Origin: Aradus depressus | Lineage: Eukaryota > Arthropoda > Insecta > Hemiptera > Aradidae | Length of the DNA stretch: 64,000 nucleotides | Reading direction: 5' to 3' | Assembly: GCA_963662175.1 (NCBI GenBank) | Contig: OY759215.1 | Coordinates: forward strand, 45,897,213 to 45,961,212 | The notes under the pieces: model-generated | The model's database searches: none | What the model was told of the DNA's origin: nothing | What the model saw: the letters and a program-made list of their open reading frames with translations, nothing else | Program-made: the position numbers and the translations under genes | Shown here: in pieces, positions 30,481 to 41,509 of the stretch | Layout of the letters: every line of letters starts with the position of its first letter | Numbering within the stretch: position 1 is the stretch's first letter

Positions 30481-31176
30481 AAGTTAATTTCACATTTAAT
30501 TAATATTAGTTTTAGAATTATATATATTTTTATAGTATTAGTTTTAATTCAATGTAACTATATCTGTTTGTGTTAAGGAAGTATTTTTTTTACAAAGACA
30601 AATATATTTTTTTTAGTACATTTATTAAGTACATATTTTTGAATAGATTTATGTTATTTTTTATTATTTAGATATTTTGTGTTATTTTTTTGTTTTTAAG
30701 AAAGATGGCCGCCCATGCGTGGGGAGGAGATGTATTTGTTTTGGTTCTACTATGGTTCTATACTATTAGAGGTTAATAGGAATAAACAACGATTTTAGAC
30801 AATTACAAGTTGTGTTTATTTCAAGGCTCCCTATTTCTTTGAATACGGAAATTCTCAAAAAATTGAATTTTGCCGGAGCTTCCTAATTCTTGGACAAGTA
30901 TATGATAGAGGAACGGAGAACAAAATAATGATACTGAATACAATGTAAAAAATAATATATTATAAGAAAAAATATTCATAAAGCAAAAAATAATAAATCT
31001 TGTTATTTATAATAAAGCTCACGATGAAATGATAAATATCTATTTGATGACGATCACAGTCAAATTAAAAATACATACAAAGAATGATGGATGAGATTCG
31101 AAGAATGGTGAAATTTGAAGAAAGAAGTTCGTCGGCTGAATGAAGACAAGGCTGAACGGGCCCACTCTCGGGCAAC

Positions 31177-31177
<1 letters not shown>
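30481..31177. other. Unassigned insert, possible LTR-like sequence
   Basis: AT-rich. TGTTAAGGAAGTATTTTTTT at about 30574 and a region ending GATTTTAGACAATTACA near 30808 could be the TG...CA ends of a solo LTR, but no clear duplication was found. Confidence 0.3.

Positions 31178-31206
<29 letters not shown>
31178..31206. repeat. Poly-G run, 29 G
   Basis: Longest G run in the window, after CTCTCGGGCAACT and before CTGAGTCTCAAACGG. Confidence 0.9.
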
Positions 31207-31207
<1 letters not shown>

Positions 31208-31306
31208 TGAGTCTCAAACGGAGAGACGGATTAGCAGTGTGTTTACATTATCGAACTTTGTTAACTAAACAAGTTGTGTTTTTATTTTATTTTATATATT
31301 GTTTAG

Positions 31307-31656
31307 TGAGGGCGCCGGTAGCTCAGTGCTATGCGTGCTTGACTTCTGAGCTCAAGGTCGTGGGTTCGTAGCCCGACCGAGGCCCTTAGTTTATTTTATC
31401 TGGGAGGCAAAATAAACTTAAGCACGCCGTCCTTCGGATGGGACGTTAAGCGATGGTCCCGAGCCTGTACGATGTCAGGTACTCGTTAAAGACCCCTACC
31501 CTAGGTGAATAAAAATTTAGGGTAGGCAACATTTAGGACTCCCACAGTAGAGTCGGGCTCATGTCCACCAGAATGACGAAAGAGCGCTCTGGTAGTAGGC
31601 GATATGATCTCGTTGTTAAAGCCCGGGCATGAGTCATAAACCCTAACCCCTAACCC
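31307..31656 (+). mobile_element. SINE family A, full length
   Basis: GAGGGCGCCGGTAGCTCAGT, B box GGTTCGTAGCCCG and the full body to GGGCATGAGTCATAAACCCT, with a tail AACCCTAACCCCTAACCC. The flanks TATATTGTTTAG (31295-31306) and TATATTTTTTAG (31657-31668) are a 12-bp duplication with one mismatch. Confidence 0.92.
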
Positions 31657-31740
31657 TATATTTTTTAGCGCCTGAATAGATGTAGTAAATACGCGGTACG
31701 TTGCATGTTTACAACTTGCAAAACAATCATACGACCAATA

Positions 31741-32653
31741 CATGGCCCCCACATTGGATTGCGGGCCCTGTAACCAGGATCAGGGTCGGGCCCCCATCTC
31801 ATAGTCATGTGCTATATTATAATTACATGGTTATTTTTTAACCCTTTTACAATTTTATTTAAACTAAAAATAGATTGTAAGGTATAATTAATGTTACAGT
31901 ATCAGTTAGATTTTAAAACCAAACTTTATTGATTAAATTATTTCACACATCAATTGCTACCGTGATTATATCGTTTATTTTTATTTTACTGAAATTAACG
32001 TTTACACTTTTAGATTTCTTTGACTCACTAACATTAAAATAAAAATTGACAAAAACTAGTATTACGATCTAAAAAAAAATAACATTAAGAGCTCTAAAAA
32101 TTACGATGTTTGTGTGTGTTTAATACACTGGCTACAACAAAAGCTTACTTATAGCCTAACTGCCCTAAATTATCATAGCTTTCCTAGCTTTCTTTTGACT
32201 AAATTTATCAATAACAACTGAAAAGTCAATAGTTTTGGCCAATTCATTTTCAATCAGTCAAACTGATACTATGCGTCGATGCATCTATTTTTAGAACACT
32301 GCTCTGAGGGAAACAGCTGGACAATAGGCTGGGAAATAGGAGTGGGGGAGGGTTGAGGGAGTGCGTGGGGCCCGTCTATACCTGTCTCGTGCCGACTGTT
32401 TTATACTAGTAATTTGCAACCAAGAGTAACTATCCATGCACACAACTAATTAAATAATAACTTAATAACTCGCACAACTAGAATATGTATCTATTATACT
32501 AAATTTTCTTATAATTATATATTTTGCCTTTTTAAGCTATGATCCCTTGCAAAATCTACTAAAATAAAAAAATAAAAAGGACTGGACCCGGACCCCCTTG
32601 GGACCGGACCCTGCAACCAAAGTTGCACCAGCCCCACCCTTGTGGGGGCCATG
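31741..32653. mobile_element. hAT non-autonomous element with perfect 8-bp duplication
   Basis: CATGGCCCCCACA at 31741 recurs inverted at 32641-32653. GACCAATA occurs at 31733-31740 and again at 32654-32661. Subterminal text on both sides repeats the form GGTTGCAGGGYCCKGT. No ORF. The element sits inside jockey-like coding sequence. Confidence 0.88.
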
Positions 32654-33309
32654 GACCAATATGGACTATGGGGCTCAGCTAAAGAGTTCCAACATTAACG
32701 GAACAATCTTTTCAGTCAAAAAAATCTACGACACATTGTCAATGCTTCCTTTTATGTCTCCAACAAAGACCTCAACATTACTTATGCCCAAAATCTAATC
32801 CAACTCCACCTCAAGAAATTTCATTCTAAACTGAATACACACCCCAATTCCGTCGCCCAGCGCTTGTACTCCGCCGAAAAGACGCTGGCCTCGCGATCTT
32901 CTGTTAATAACAAGATGAGGAGTATCAGCACTGGGTGACTTCTCCCATCAATAGTACATCTCATGTTCACTTCTACCCATTATATATTTTGTACAGATTA
33001 TAGAAAAAAAAATCTTATAGACATTTTCAAAACAATAATTGTTGAAAATTATTTTCGTCTTTTATGGGTCGTCTGAGGATATCAAAAATGCCATTTGTTT
33101 TCATATATAGTTGAAGTTCTTTAAAACCAAATTTCCAATCTAAGGGCTGGTGGTTTTTGTTCCAAACCCATTGAAGTGCCCAAGCCCTTTCTATAAGCTA
33201 ATGGTTTGATGAGGGTAGGAGGCCGGTTCCCACTCGTCCATGGCTTTTGTTCCCGACCATCCAATTTTCCTCCCAAAACACCACCCTTTGTTAATCAAAC
33301 ACGCGGATC

Positions 33310-33372
33310 ATTAATAATAATAATAATAATTTTTATTTCCGTTATCTCATAACATGCTAATTGGATATGTCA
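33310..33372 (-). repeat. LINE 3' tail with (TTA)n
   Basis: Minus strand: CATGTTATGAGATAACGGAA, ATAAAAATTATTATTATTAT. It has the GGAAATAAANATTATTATTA form also seen at 5.2 kb. Confidence 0.5.
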
Positions 33373-33389
33373 TACCATTTTTTCTTCCC

Positions 33390-33500
33390 AGCACGAATTA
33401 ATTAAGTTTTCGCTCTTCCTCCAAAACCAATCGACCATTTAATCAAACTTCATGACTTTATGATACATTTTTTATAGATATATTCATCACATCGGCATTG
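33390..33500 (-). repeat. Family C fragment
   Basis: TTCTTCCCAGCACGAATTAA, TTAAGTTTTCGCTCTTCCTC and CCAATCGACCATTT match the reversed 3' part of the family. Confidence 0.6.
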
Positions 33501-33539
33501 GACATTGGAAGTCCTGCTATCGGAAGAACAGAAGAGAAG

Positions 33540-33775
33540 AGGTGTGTATCGCAAAACTCAGGATAGGACACAGCCGCCTAACTCACGGGTACCTGATCAA
33601 CAGAGAGGATCCCCCCATCTGTCCCACCTGCAACGTGCAAATAATAGTCCGCCACATCTTTGTCTTAGATACCGGGGACTCCTGGAAATACATGGCGTTC
33701 CTGGGAATGTCTCCGAAGCACTAGGGGATGATAACAATACCATAAACAAAGTAATTAATTTTATTTAAGACGCTG
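33540..33775 (+). pseudogene. LINE RNase H / zinc-knuckle C-terminus
   Basis: Plus strand reads LRIGHSRLTHGYLINREDPP, ICPTCNVQIIVRHIF. RxGHTxLTHxYLLxREDPPxCxxC is the well-known end of LINE polyproteins (R1/jockey/I-group): the last strand of the RNase H domain followed by a Cys-Cys-His type motif with CPTC and RHI. The 87-codon frame in the alternative phase (33505-33768) is a shadow. It continues for about 35 codons to a stop. The upstream part of the LINE is missing. Confidence 0.82.
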
Positions 33776-34319
33776 AACTTACTTCTAAAATATAAGTAGT
33801 AAAAAAAAAAAAGACAAAAATAAATACCTAATAAAAAAAAAAAATATATACCTAGGTATATAAAAAAAAAATGAAAAACAAATATTTAAAAAAAAGTAGG
33901 TATGTATATATAATAAAAAAAAAATAAATGTATGTATAAAAAAAAAAAAAAGAATAAGATTATACGTATAAAACGACATTTATATATCTATTACTGACCA
34001 TATACAACAATGCACACTTTTAGTTAGTAAAAACATTATTCTACGTAGGTATAGAAATATTAAGTTAAGAAGTATCTATAATAATAATAATCTAATCGCA
34101 AGTACTACATATTAATTGTATAAACTGCTAAGTATAAATTGATTAACTGAAATAGATAATAAACACAAGTCAATAATAAAACTAACAACGAGAGGTAACC
34201 TCAAAAATCATGTAAAAGTTGGTTCCTGAGCCAATATATGTGTCACCAATGAGTGTAAGCAAGACGGGCGTAAATGACCATAGCAGTTGAGCGCCCTCAT
34301 TCCCTAAAAAACCTAAGGG
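33776..34319. other. A-rich low-complexity sequence
   Basis: Multiple A and TA runs (33800-33980), likely the simple tail region of the LINE above, then unassigned text. Confidence 0.4.
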
Positions 34320-34775
34320 TTTTTGAGTCTAGCACTCCTTTGATTAAATTTTTTGTCGATTCATTAATTTCAACAGCAGTTATTAGAGTTTTTGAATTAA
34401 GCCTCCCCCCTAATCTCCTCCTATCCTTCGGCTGATTTGACAGGTATCGACCTTATGGGGTTTAGAATTTAAATATATAATTTCGTGTAGGTACATCCAT
34501 TATGACACTAACTGAGGATTCTGAGTTGGGCCCCAATCTGATGCTCCCTTACCTTTGGTCGATTTGGTTGAAAATCAATAGGTTTCCACCTTAGAGGGTT
34601 TTGAATACACATATAAAATTTCGTGTCGATATATATAAACAAACACACATAGAGACAAACTTTTTCGAGATCAAGGGGTCCGAAAACATGAAATTCCTGT
34701 GAAAACTCAAGACCGAATTTCTGACCGATTACATAACTTCCCCTATACTACGTACAACTGGGGAAGTATTAAAAA
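34320..34775 (-). repeat. Family C, nearly complete copy
   Basis: Runs (reversed) from AATACTTCCCCAGTTGTACG, GTATAGGGGAAGTTATGTAA, TCGGTCAGAAATTCGGTC through both sub-repeats. Useful as the reference for the 5' end: the ends ACTTCCCC and GGGGAAGT form a short inverted pair about 15 nt apart. Confidence 0.65.
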
Positions 34776-35180
34776 TGAAATCAAATTATGAATTAAAGCT
34801 TTTGTATAAGTGAGTGGGCCATATTCTTCTTTTTGAACGAGAAAATAATCCTGTTTCCCAATAAAAGGTATTTTCAAACATAAATATTTTAAATTTATCT
34901 TATGTATTTATCTTCAATTTTTTTTATATTTTGTTTGCAGAACAGACGGCGAGCTAGTCTAGTTAGCACCTAAATTAACCTAATTTGAATTCTCTTTATT
35001 TTTAATCTTTTTTTTTTTTCACGTTTTTGTTGTTATTTCGTTAATTCTTTTCTTGTTTTGTAAATGTGTTTTGTTTTCTCTTTGTTATTTGTTCTTTTGA
35101 TCCACTTTCACAATTTTCAAGTTTTCGTTTGTTCTTCACACAGAACATGAGCGATTAAAAATTGTGAAAAAATATATATA

Positions 35181-35829
35181 CAGTAGAACCTCGATTTTCC
35201 GAACCTCTATTACCCGAATTCTCTATTATCCGAACTCACAGAGCCCTCAACTTTTTTTGTTTAATTCACGCCACGTGCTCGGCCGGGTGGCGGGAAGAAG
35301 TGGGTGTTTTTCGGGAATACAGCACGGAAACCATGAAAAGGAATTACCTGAAGTAACTTCGACGTCGACTTTTGCTCAGGGACAATGACGACGAAGAAGA
35401 GGAGGCTGACAAATCAATCGATCTGAAGGATTGTTGCTACATGGTTGTTGACGCCGGGAATTCGGTTTCCCCAACAACACTAAAAAGGGCTTGGAATAAG
35501 TTGTTAAAAAAATACTACGAAGATCTCAATGGGCCTACGGACGATCTAATACCTCTGAACGAAGGACATGAAGAAAACAAAATGTGTTATGTACATAATG
35601 TGTTCGTTTATACATTGTATCTATGTACATACTGTATGTACAAAGTACATAATTGTAATTTTTATTGTAAAAATATACCTTTAAGATAACACTGGATACT
35701 TAGTTGACTTGTTTCCTATTTGTTTAAAAATTTTTTTCAATTTAAAAAAATTCTATCTCGATTATACGAACTTTCGATTATCCGAAGTACCTCTGGTCTC
35801 AATTAGTTCGGATAATCGAGGTTCTACTG
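35181..35829 (+). mobile_element. Tigger (pogo) transposon, deletion derivative
   Basis: CAGTAGAACCTCGATTTTCC at 35181 and, reversed, CAGTAGAACCTCGATTATCC at the right end; both continue GAAC. TA flanks both ends (35179-35180, 35830-35831) within TATATA runs. TTATCCGAA boxes repeat subterminally. The interior has the end of a transposase gene. Confidence 0.93.
35372..35620 (+). pseudogene. Tigger/jerky-like transposase C-terminal remnant
   Basis: The plus frame reads LRDNDDEEEEADKSIDLKDC, CYMVVDAGNSVSPTTLKRAW, NKLLKKYYED. Tigger and jerky-like transposases end their DDE domain with a I-LKDCCYMVADAWxxVxxxTLKxAWxKL block, which this matches closely. The catalytic residues and the N-terminal CENP-B-type DNA-binding domains are deleted. 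Confidence 0.85.
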
Positions 35830-36009
35830 TATATACATACATACACATATATATATATATTGTATCTAATGCTTTCAAGAAATGGGGACATCCTTGTAGA
35901 GTATCCTGTGCACCTCCGTTTTCTCATTGGTTTCACAGAACTCATTAAGTCTCCTCCACTCTGCAAAGCTTCTATTCTGAGGCATTATCTTTATGTATCT
36001 TTATTTGTT

Positions 36010-36240
36010 TTTTACATGCTTACTTTTCGGGACCTAACAGCCCATCATTGGGCCAAGGCCTCCTGGATCAGCCTCAGCCAGTTGTCTCTATCTATGCTCT
36101 CAAGTTTTGGGGCCCCAGCAAGTGCTTCGCCATTGGCCATGACAACTTTGATCTCCCAACTCTTCTAGTGCCAAGGAGGTGGTCCATCTTTATGTTCCTG
36201 GGGACTCTTCCTATCCCCCATTCTAGGCTACCTCTCCGGT
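36010..36240 (-). pseudogene. RTE/CR1-type LINE C-terminal end
   Basis: Minus strand: ANGEALAGAPKLESIDRDNW, LRLIQEALAQ, then a stop and a tail with AACAAATAAAGATACATAAA. The AxDRxxWRxLIxEAxA block is common at the C-terminus of RTE- and CR1-like polyproteins. A preceding region (36180-36240) is out of frame. Family assignment is tentative. Confidence 0.55.
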
Positions 36241-36624
36241 CCATCTAAGTCTACCCAACCCTATATAACTTTTACTACATCAGGTTCCTGAGTCAGTGCC
36301 TAGATCTCCTGATTCATCATTCTTCTTCTGGAAGTCATAAGTAGTCCTCGAATGGCGGCTGTACGCCCAGGACAGGGTGGAGTTAATTCGCGAGATATGA
36401 TCGTATCTGGGACTGGACCAACGGTAACTGGGGACGGAGACCGGCTGCGCAGTTTTCAGCCGTTTCGTCCTAAAAAGCAGTATAAGACGGGCAGTGGACA
36501 TCCACTCGTTGCAGATTGGTCGACCGGTTCTTGCGCCAGCACGTCACATCCTAACATTGATTATTATATTAACAGTGTGGTATTGTCTAACAAGGCGCAA
36601 AAAACAGAAACAAGAATCAGGGAA

Positions 36625-36700
36625 TAGGAAAATATGAAATTCCGGTGAAATCAATCTAACTAATTACATAACTTCGTATAGAGCTGGGGAAGAATAACAG
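36625..36700 (-). repeat. Family C 5' end fragment
   Basis: GAAATTCCGGTGAAATCAAT, TAATTACATAACTTCGTATA, GAGCTGGGGAAG matches the reversed family C start. Confidence 0.55.
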
Positions 36701-37035
36701 CCGAGGATTTTCCGTTCATGAACGAGTAAATCCTGCTCAACCTTTTTTCAAATGGTTCAATTTTCGGAGCCACAAGTTACCGTACAGATCGGATAATAGT
36801 TTTGTAGAGGGTAATCTTGGTACTTCCTGTGGTTGCGTGTAACCGCAAACCATGAAAGCATCTATTGGATCCAGTTATTATTTTTTCATTTAACGGATTC
36901 GAGATGGGATCAAGCACAATTTTCATCATTTTTCTCTAGTTTGATATGAGGTCACCATCTCTCTAAAATCTCTCGGCGCGGCAAGCGTCAACTTCGAAAG
37001 TTTCAGCATGAAGTTATATTTGTTTTGATAATTTA

Positions 37036-37645
37036 GTACCTTAGAACCAAACTATCGTATGTCCATTTATGGTGAAAAGTAGGTAAGAATCGATCTTTAA
37101 TAATTTTAGGGCTCTCTTTCCGATGGTGGTAGTCATATGTCTCTAAACCAATCAGAAATCTTTATTTTAAAATTAAGAAAATGTAATGTCCACAATTGCT
37201 TAGATCCAAACTATCTTACAGACAAGAATTGCTCATAGGATCGTTTAAATTAAATTTGGATATATCGTATGTCCAGTTAAGATTGTTTGGCTTTCAGAAA
37301 AAATGGGTTCACCTAGCCTATGTCACATTGTAACCACATTACAACCTCATGCCATTGTATGTCCCTATGACATGTAGTGTTGAACTTTGATTAATGTCCC
37401 AAACTATCGTATGTACAGACTTCTTCACAAAGTCCAAGTAAAACATTATTTTTTTTAATGCTCAATAAAATCAATTTTATTAGTGATATAGTAAATACAT
37501 TAAATAAGGCGTTCAGCAAAAAAAGATTGAAGGCAGGAATACAATAATTCAGTTCAATTCATTTGAAACAATTTTAAAAAAAGTGAATTTTGCGTTTTTC
37601 TAAAACACAAGAAAATGGACATACGATAGTTCTGTTTTAAGGTAC
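37036..37645. mobile_element. MITE with TIR-like internal repeats (type 1)
   Basis: GTACCTTAGAACCAAACTAT, CGTATGTCCATTT on the left and, reversed, GTACCTTAAAACAGAACTAT, CGTATGTCCATTT on the right. The core ATCGTATGTCC recurs inside near 37257, (as TTGTATGTCC) 37354 and (ATCGTATGTAC) 37406. It is 610 bp, non-coding. The flanks TTTA/TGAA show no obvious duplication. Confidence 0.82.
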
Positions 37646-38325
37646 TGAATTTTGTAAACAACTTCTTAATCTGAGAACAGAGCCAAAAAAAAGAGTTTGA
37701 AATCAAACGATTTAATCAGTTATAAGCACTTGAAGTTTCTGTGCTACTCTTTCACGGAAACTGAAGAGAACATTTATTTTCAATAGTTGAAAAATCGCAG
37801 TGACCTTCACTATGATAAACAGTATTTAATTTCCTAAATGTTAAACTTCCCTGAGATATTCTGAATTTTTTTTCCATTTTTCTTATTCTTTATTTATTTA
37901 TTCCGGCACTTATGTAAATTTTTTTCAGATCGTCTTCATTTCTTTACCCAGAGAGCCAAATGAAGAATAGCTTATTTCGGAATGTCTTGAAGAATTATTC
38001 TGTTTATTTTAACTTAATTAAATGTTTGTAAGAAAATTCAAGATTTTTTAAGTTTCCAGGTCTGAATATACGTATAAAATCTAAGGGCATGTTACTATAG
38101 TTACCATCGTCTTCTAGGAACACAAAACCACTATCCGATATAGTTATGCGTTAGAGAAACTTTTTATGGCTTCTATTTGTAAAAGGATACTTGGGGGTTT
38201 TGTCATGAGACAAAGGGGCTTTATGAGGTGTATTTGACACATTTGTTTTATGTAAAATTCAACTATTTTCTTTCAACATGGCCTCGGCTGGAGATGCTGA
38301 CAAAGCTATATGAAGTATAGGGGAA
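37646..38325. other. Unassigned sequence
   Basis: No gene or repeat recognised. Confidence 0.35.
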
Positions 38326-38860
38326 GTTATGTAATCGGTCAAAAATACGATGCGGAGTTTTCAACGGAATTTCATGTTTTCCGACGACATCTATTGTTTT
38401 TCAGCCAAATCGACCATATATAGGGGGGGATTAGGGGGGAATCAAAAACCCTAATAGCTACCGATGTAATGATAATATCGACACAAAATTTAGTATGAGG
38501 ATTTAGGAATCCATATATGTCAAATAAAAAATAAAGAAAAATTTATGTTTTCAAAAATATTGTGTATTTCACAAAATACAAGTATATATAAAATATGGCC
38601 TTTGGTATGGCTACATCGTGGCTGAAGATGATAGCAATACCGATATCCCATATTTTATATACCTATATATTTTGTGAAATAGACAATATTAAAAAAAAAC
38701 ACAATATCTCTGCAAAAAATGTTAAGTATCTTTAAGTCAAATGTTGAATATTTGCGCAAACGATTGACTGGTTTTGGAGGGGGAGCAAAAAGTTAATTGA
38801 TTAATTTGTTCTGGGGAAGTACATTGCCGGTGATTTATCGACGACTTTTTTATATTCATT
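38326..38860 (+). repeat. Family C copy carrying a palindromic unit
   Basis: GGGGAAGTTATGTAATCGGT to TATATGTCAAAT, then the insertion, then AAGTCAAATGTTGAATATTT to CCGGTGATTTATCGACGACT. Without the insert the copy reads through as in 16.7 kb. Confidence 0.75.
38526..38735. mobile_element. Palindromic unit, family 1, decayed, in family C
   Basis: GTCAAAT flanks it at 38519-38525 and 38736-38742. The arms (about 38555-38605 and 38645-38690) pair through ATTTCACAAAATA / TATTTTGTGAAAT and ATATAAAATATGG / CCATATTTTATAT. The plus strand at 38622 reads CTGAAGA, T, GATA and TACC around GCAA, then GATA in place of GAAA. The tail is CACAATATCTCTGCAAAAAA with TGTTAAGTATC. Length 210 bp, nearly the same as the 58.07 kb unit. 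Confidence 0.78.
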
Positions 38861-39189
38861 TTGAAAGCCCTAGAGTACAACGACCAGAAAACCCTTATGT
38901 TCTTGGCTATGTTGTGCGTCTGACTGTGGGCAGTGTCTAGCTCCAACATGACAAATCGTAGCAACTTGAAATTTGAAAACTATTTATGTCTTACAATTAG
39001 TGTCAGCTATCAATGGATCATAGTAAGCTGTTCCAAGAAAATATTTACTCAAAGCGGCGTCAAAAAAATAGGTTTTATAAAAACAATTTTTTTCATACAT
39101 AGTCGAGTAGGATATGAGATCGTTGGGTTCTTAAATATATTACCAACGTTTTGCAATCAATACATCTCGCGCCAGGATGTCCAAAAAAC

Positions 39190-39345
39190 AAGCCAAACAG
39201 TGCTGATGAGAACCCAGAAGCCGCTATGTAAGTGAATTATTCATTTTTAGCCTACATGGTTTTGGCGGGAGAGCAAACATTTAATTGATTAATTTATTCT
39301 GAGGAAGTACATCGCTGGTGATTCACCGACGACTTTTTTCTATCA
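39190..39345 (+). repeat. Family C 3' end
   Basis: AGAAGCCGCTATGTAAGTGA, GGAGAGCAAACATTTAATTG, GAGGAAGTACATCGCTGGTG, ATTCACCGACGAC. The preceding 39.0 kb frame (100 codons) is unrecognised. Confidence 0.65.
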
Positions 39346-39349
39346 GAAT

Positions 39350-40605
39350 TTGATGATATCATTTTTTTTTGGTGTTCAGCCGTGCACCAAAACAGAGATG
39401 TGCCGCATAAGCAGATATGCGTTATTGTAAGCGCCCTAGTGTACACAGAATATACGTATAAACACTCTGACATGTATAAACACACTTGGCAGCTAGCCGA
39501 CTTTTCCAACTTTAGGAGGGGGGAAGGGGCGGTTACTCCATACCCTACTAATTCCTGACATTTGCCCTCTTCTATAATTTCCTTAATAGAAGTTTGAAAG
39601 CAGTGGAGCCATTGTCGTCTGTCCGACATATACATCGCGCAACGGGCGTCGCCGGATTCCTCTCCAATTAAGAGCAGTGGGGGGAACAGTCTAATCTCCA
39701 CATCACGATTCCTCTCGGACGAAGTTGAGTGCTCTCAACCGAATGGCAGGATTCCTCTCAGTTGTATACGGAATAAGTAAATAATAAAGTTCAGATCACA
39801 TACTTAATATAAATTGTAGGGGCGTAATAGCCGGCGTTCCGCCGGCGGGACGATATATCTACCCCTCTCCTTAGTTTCTAAGCTATGAGGACAATTCAGG
39901 TTAAATAATTTTATTATATAAATAATAATGTGATCACTGACCTTGACACTGGGACTCTGAGCAACGGATGATTTCCAGACGGATGCGTGAATAGTGAGGA
40001 AGGGATGGTGACGGAAAGTAAACAAGATCATAGGTAAGAGGAAACCTGCCATGGGCTAAACGCAATCATAGAGGAATCGTGGAGGTCGGAGAGGAATCGT
40101 GGATCTCCCCGCGCAACTTCCCACGCAGAGCTCCGCAGTTTCTTGTTTCTTCACCTCACTTGGTGCAGCTAGAAGAGTTTACATATTTGCATGTTTGTTT
40201 GTCTTCGTGGAGGCTCGTGAGTACTTGAAAGTCGCAAGCTACAAAAGGCGCAGTGGATTTTCCTAGCTATCAAAGGTTTCTAAGTACAATAGATATAATT
40301 GGGGTGGCTGAATATGGCATTAAAATTGACCCAGATAGAGGAATCTAGGCCAATTATTCATCTGAAGGACGGGAGACGAAAGGGAGCTATGATGAAGGAT
40401 GTGTGACAGCCGGGAGTCTCAAGCGGATATTTAGCTGGAAGATCAAACGCTACTGAGCGGATCTCACAGACTCAAAGGGAGAGAAAATTGGGTTAGTGAA
40501 ATCGATATCTCAATCTGTGATACTAACAGTTTCTGATCTAATCTGGAGCAGTACCAAATGTAACTAATAAATTTAGTTTTTATAAAATTCACTAATGATA
40601 TGAAT
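39350..40605. other. GC-richer unassigned region; no gene proven
   Basis: Two open minus-strand frames (39294-39701, 135 codons; 39804-40052, 82 codons) show no motif. The first overlaps a family C end. A direct pair GAGGAATCGTGGA at 40070 and 40091 and scattered GATTCCTCTC text give the region its own texture. It is a candidate for host 5' or regulatory sequence but nothing demonstrates that. Confidence 0.3.
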
Positions 40606-40609
40606 TAAA

Positions 40610-40760
40610 TAAATAAGTGATATAGCCATAACTGGACTTTCTTATACCAATCACTTTTTATACATCTCCCTCTTCTCAAATTCATTTCATACTGTCATTC
40701 TATGTATGTGAATTGTTGGCGTCATTCTTAGTTTCAGTGTACAGAATGATTTTGACTGTC
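40610..40760. repeat. Family D fragment
   Basis: AAGTGATATAGCCATAACTG, GACTTTCTTATACCAATCAC and CAAATTCATTTCATA match the 3.55 kb copy. Confidence 0.55.
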
Positions 40761-41065
40761 CCAACGAAATTTCATGTTTTCCGATCTCCTGATTCCAAAA
40801 ATAAAAAAAGGTATTTGAACCCGCGATTCTCGAGGTCAGTATACCGGCGCCCTTTATTTGTCTGTCTGTATAGGTGTTTATGTAAAAAGGGTGACTCATG
40901 ATAAAATTATCCACAAAAATGTATTATGTAAATTCAAAGCCCCGGAGTTTAACTTAATACTCTTAATAACATTCCATCTAATGAATGTATCAACACGAAA
41001 TTAGAATTGGGATTCAAAAGTCTCTATTGATTGTCAACCAAATCGGTAAATTAATTTTAGAATGT
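40760..41065 (+). repeat. Family C fragment with SINE A scrap
   Basis: GAAATTTCATGTTTTCCGAT, then at 40811-40853 a minus-strand SINE A head (TTTGAACCCGCGATTCTCGA, ACCGGCGCCCT), then AATGTATCAACACGAAATTA and TGTCAACCAAATCGG. Confidence 0.5.
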
Positions 41066-41509
41066 AGTTGTTAATCCAACAACTTTTTTTTTTTACAAGA
41101 ATTGAATTACAGGAGATACACCCAACTTATATTTATTTTACATCTCTTTTATCTGAGTTAGTGCCTACTTCCATTTGGAGAATACAAAGGAAAGGGACGT
41201 GACAACAATTCCAAGAGAAAGGATACGAAAGAAATCCATGAAGGAAAGCTATCAATTTGTATAGAAATAACTTGTTCCAAGGTTCTTCAAGTCTTCTAGG
41301 TACCAGGAGAGAGAGTTACAAGGCCAAGTGTAAAGGAAGGAAAGATCCAATATATCCTGGTGGAAATTGAAAATGCAGGATCAAGAAGAAAACATCGAGA
41401 TCGGTGCAAACTCCATCAAAAAGTATGGAACCCCAGTGACAGCTGATACTAGGGTCCTTCCCAGAACTTTTTTGCTTAACGTACTTTATGTCTTGTATGA
41501 ACGTTAAAG

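Larger units (their letters stand above)
29410..32940 (+). pseudogene. Jockey-like LINE copy broken by several insertions
   Basis: Three coding pieces read in order on the plus strand. Piece 1 (to 29624): VRYLGFYLGSRLTWNPQTRL, KRQVFNRRY. Piece 2 (30425-30480): TLLRGLKSNHLNSKIS. Piece 3 (31660-31740, then 32662-32940): a RPIWTYG-like block ending at GACCAATA, resuming as GLWGSAKEF, then LRHIVNASFYVSNKDL and LKKFHSKLNTHPN. The hAT insertions lie exactly within codon order, so pieces 1-2, and the two parts of 3, were contiguous. That pieces 2 and 3 belong to the same copy is inference from order and strand. About 0.8 kb of unassigned sequence and a SINE A lie between them. Confidence 0.78.

Noticed and set aside
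33785..33979. Phe-rich 64-codon frame
   Set aside because: Low-complexity A-rich tail region read on the minus strand.
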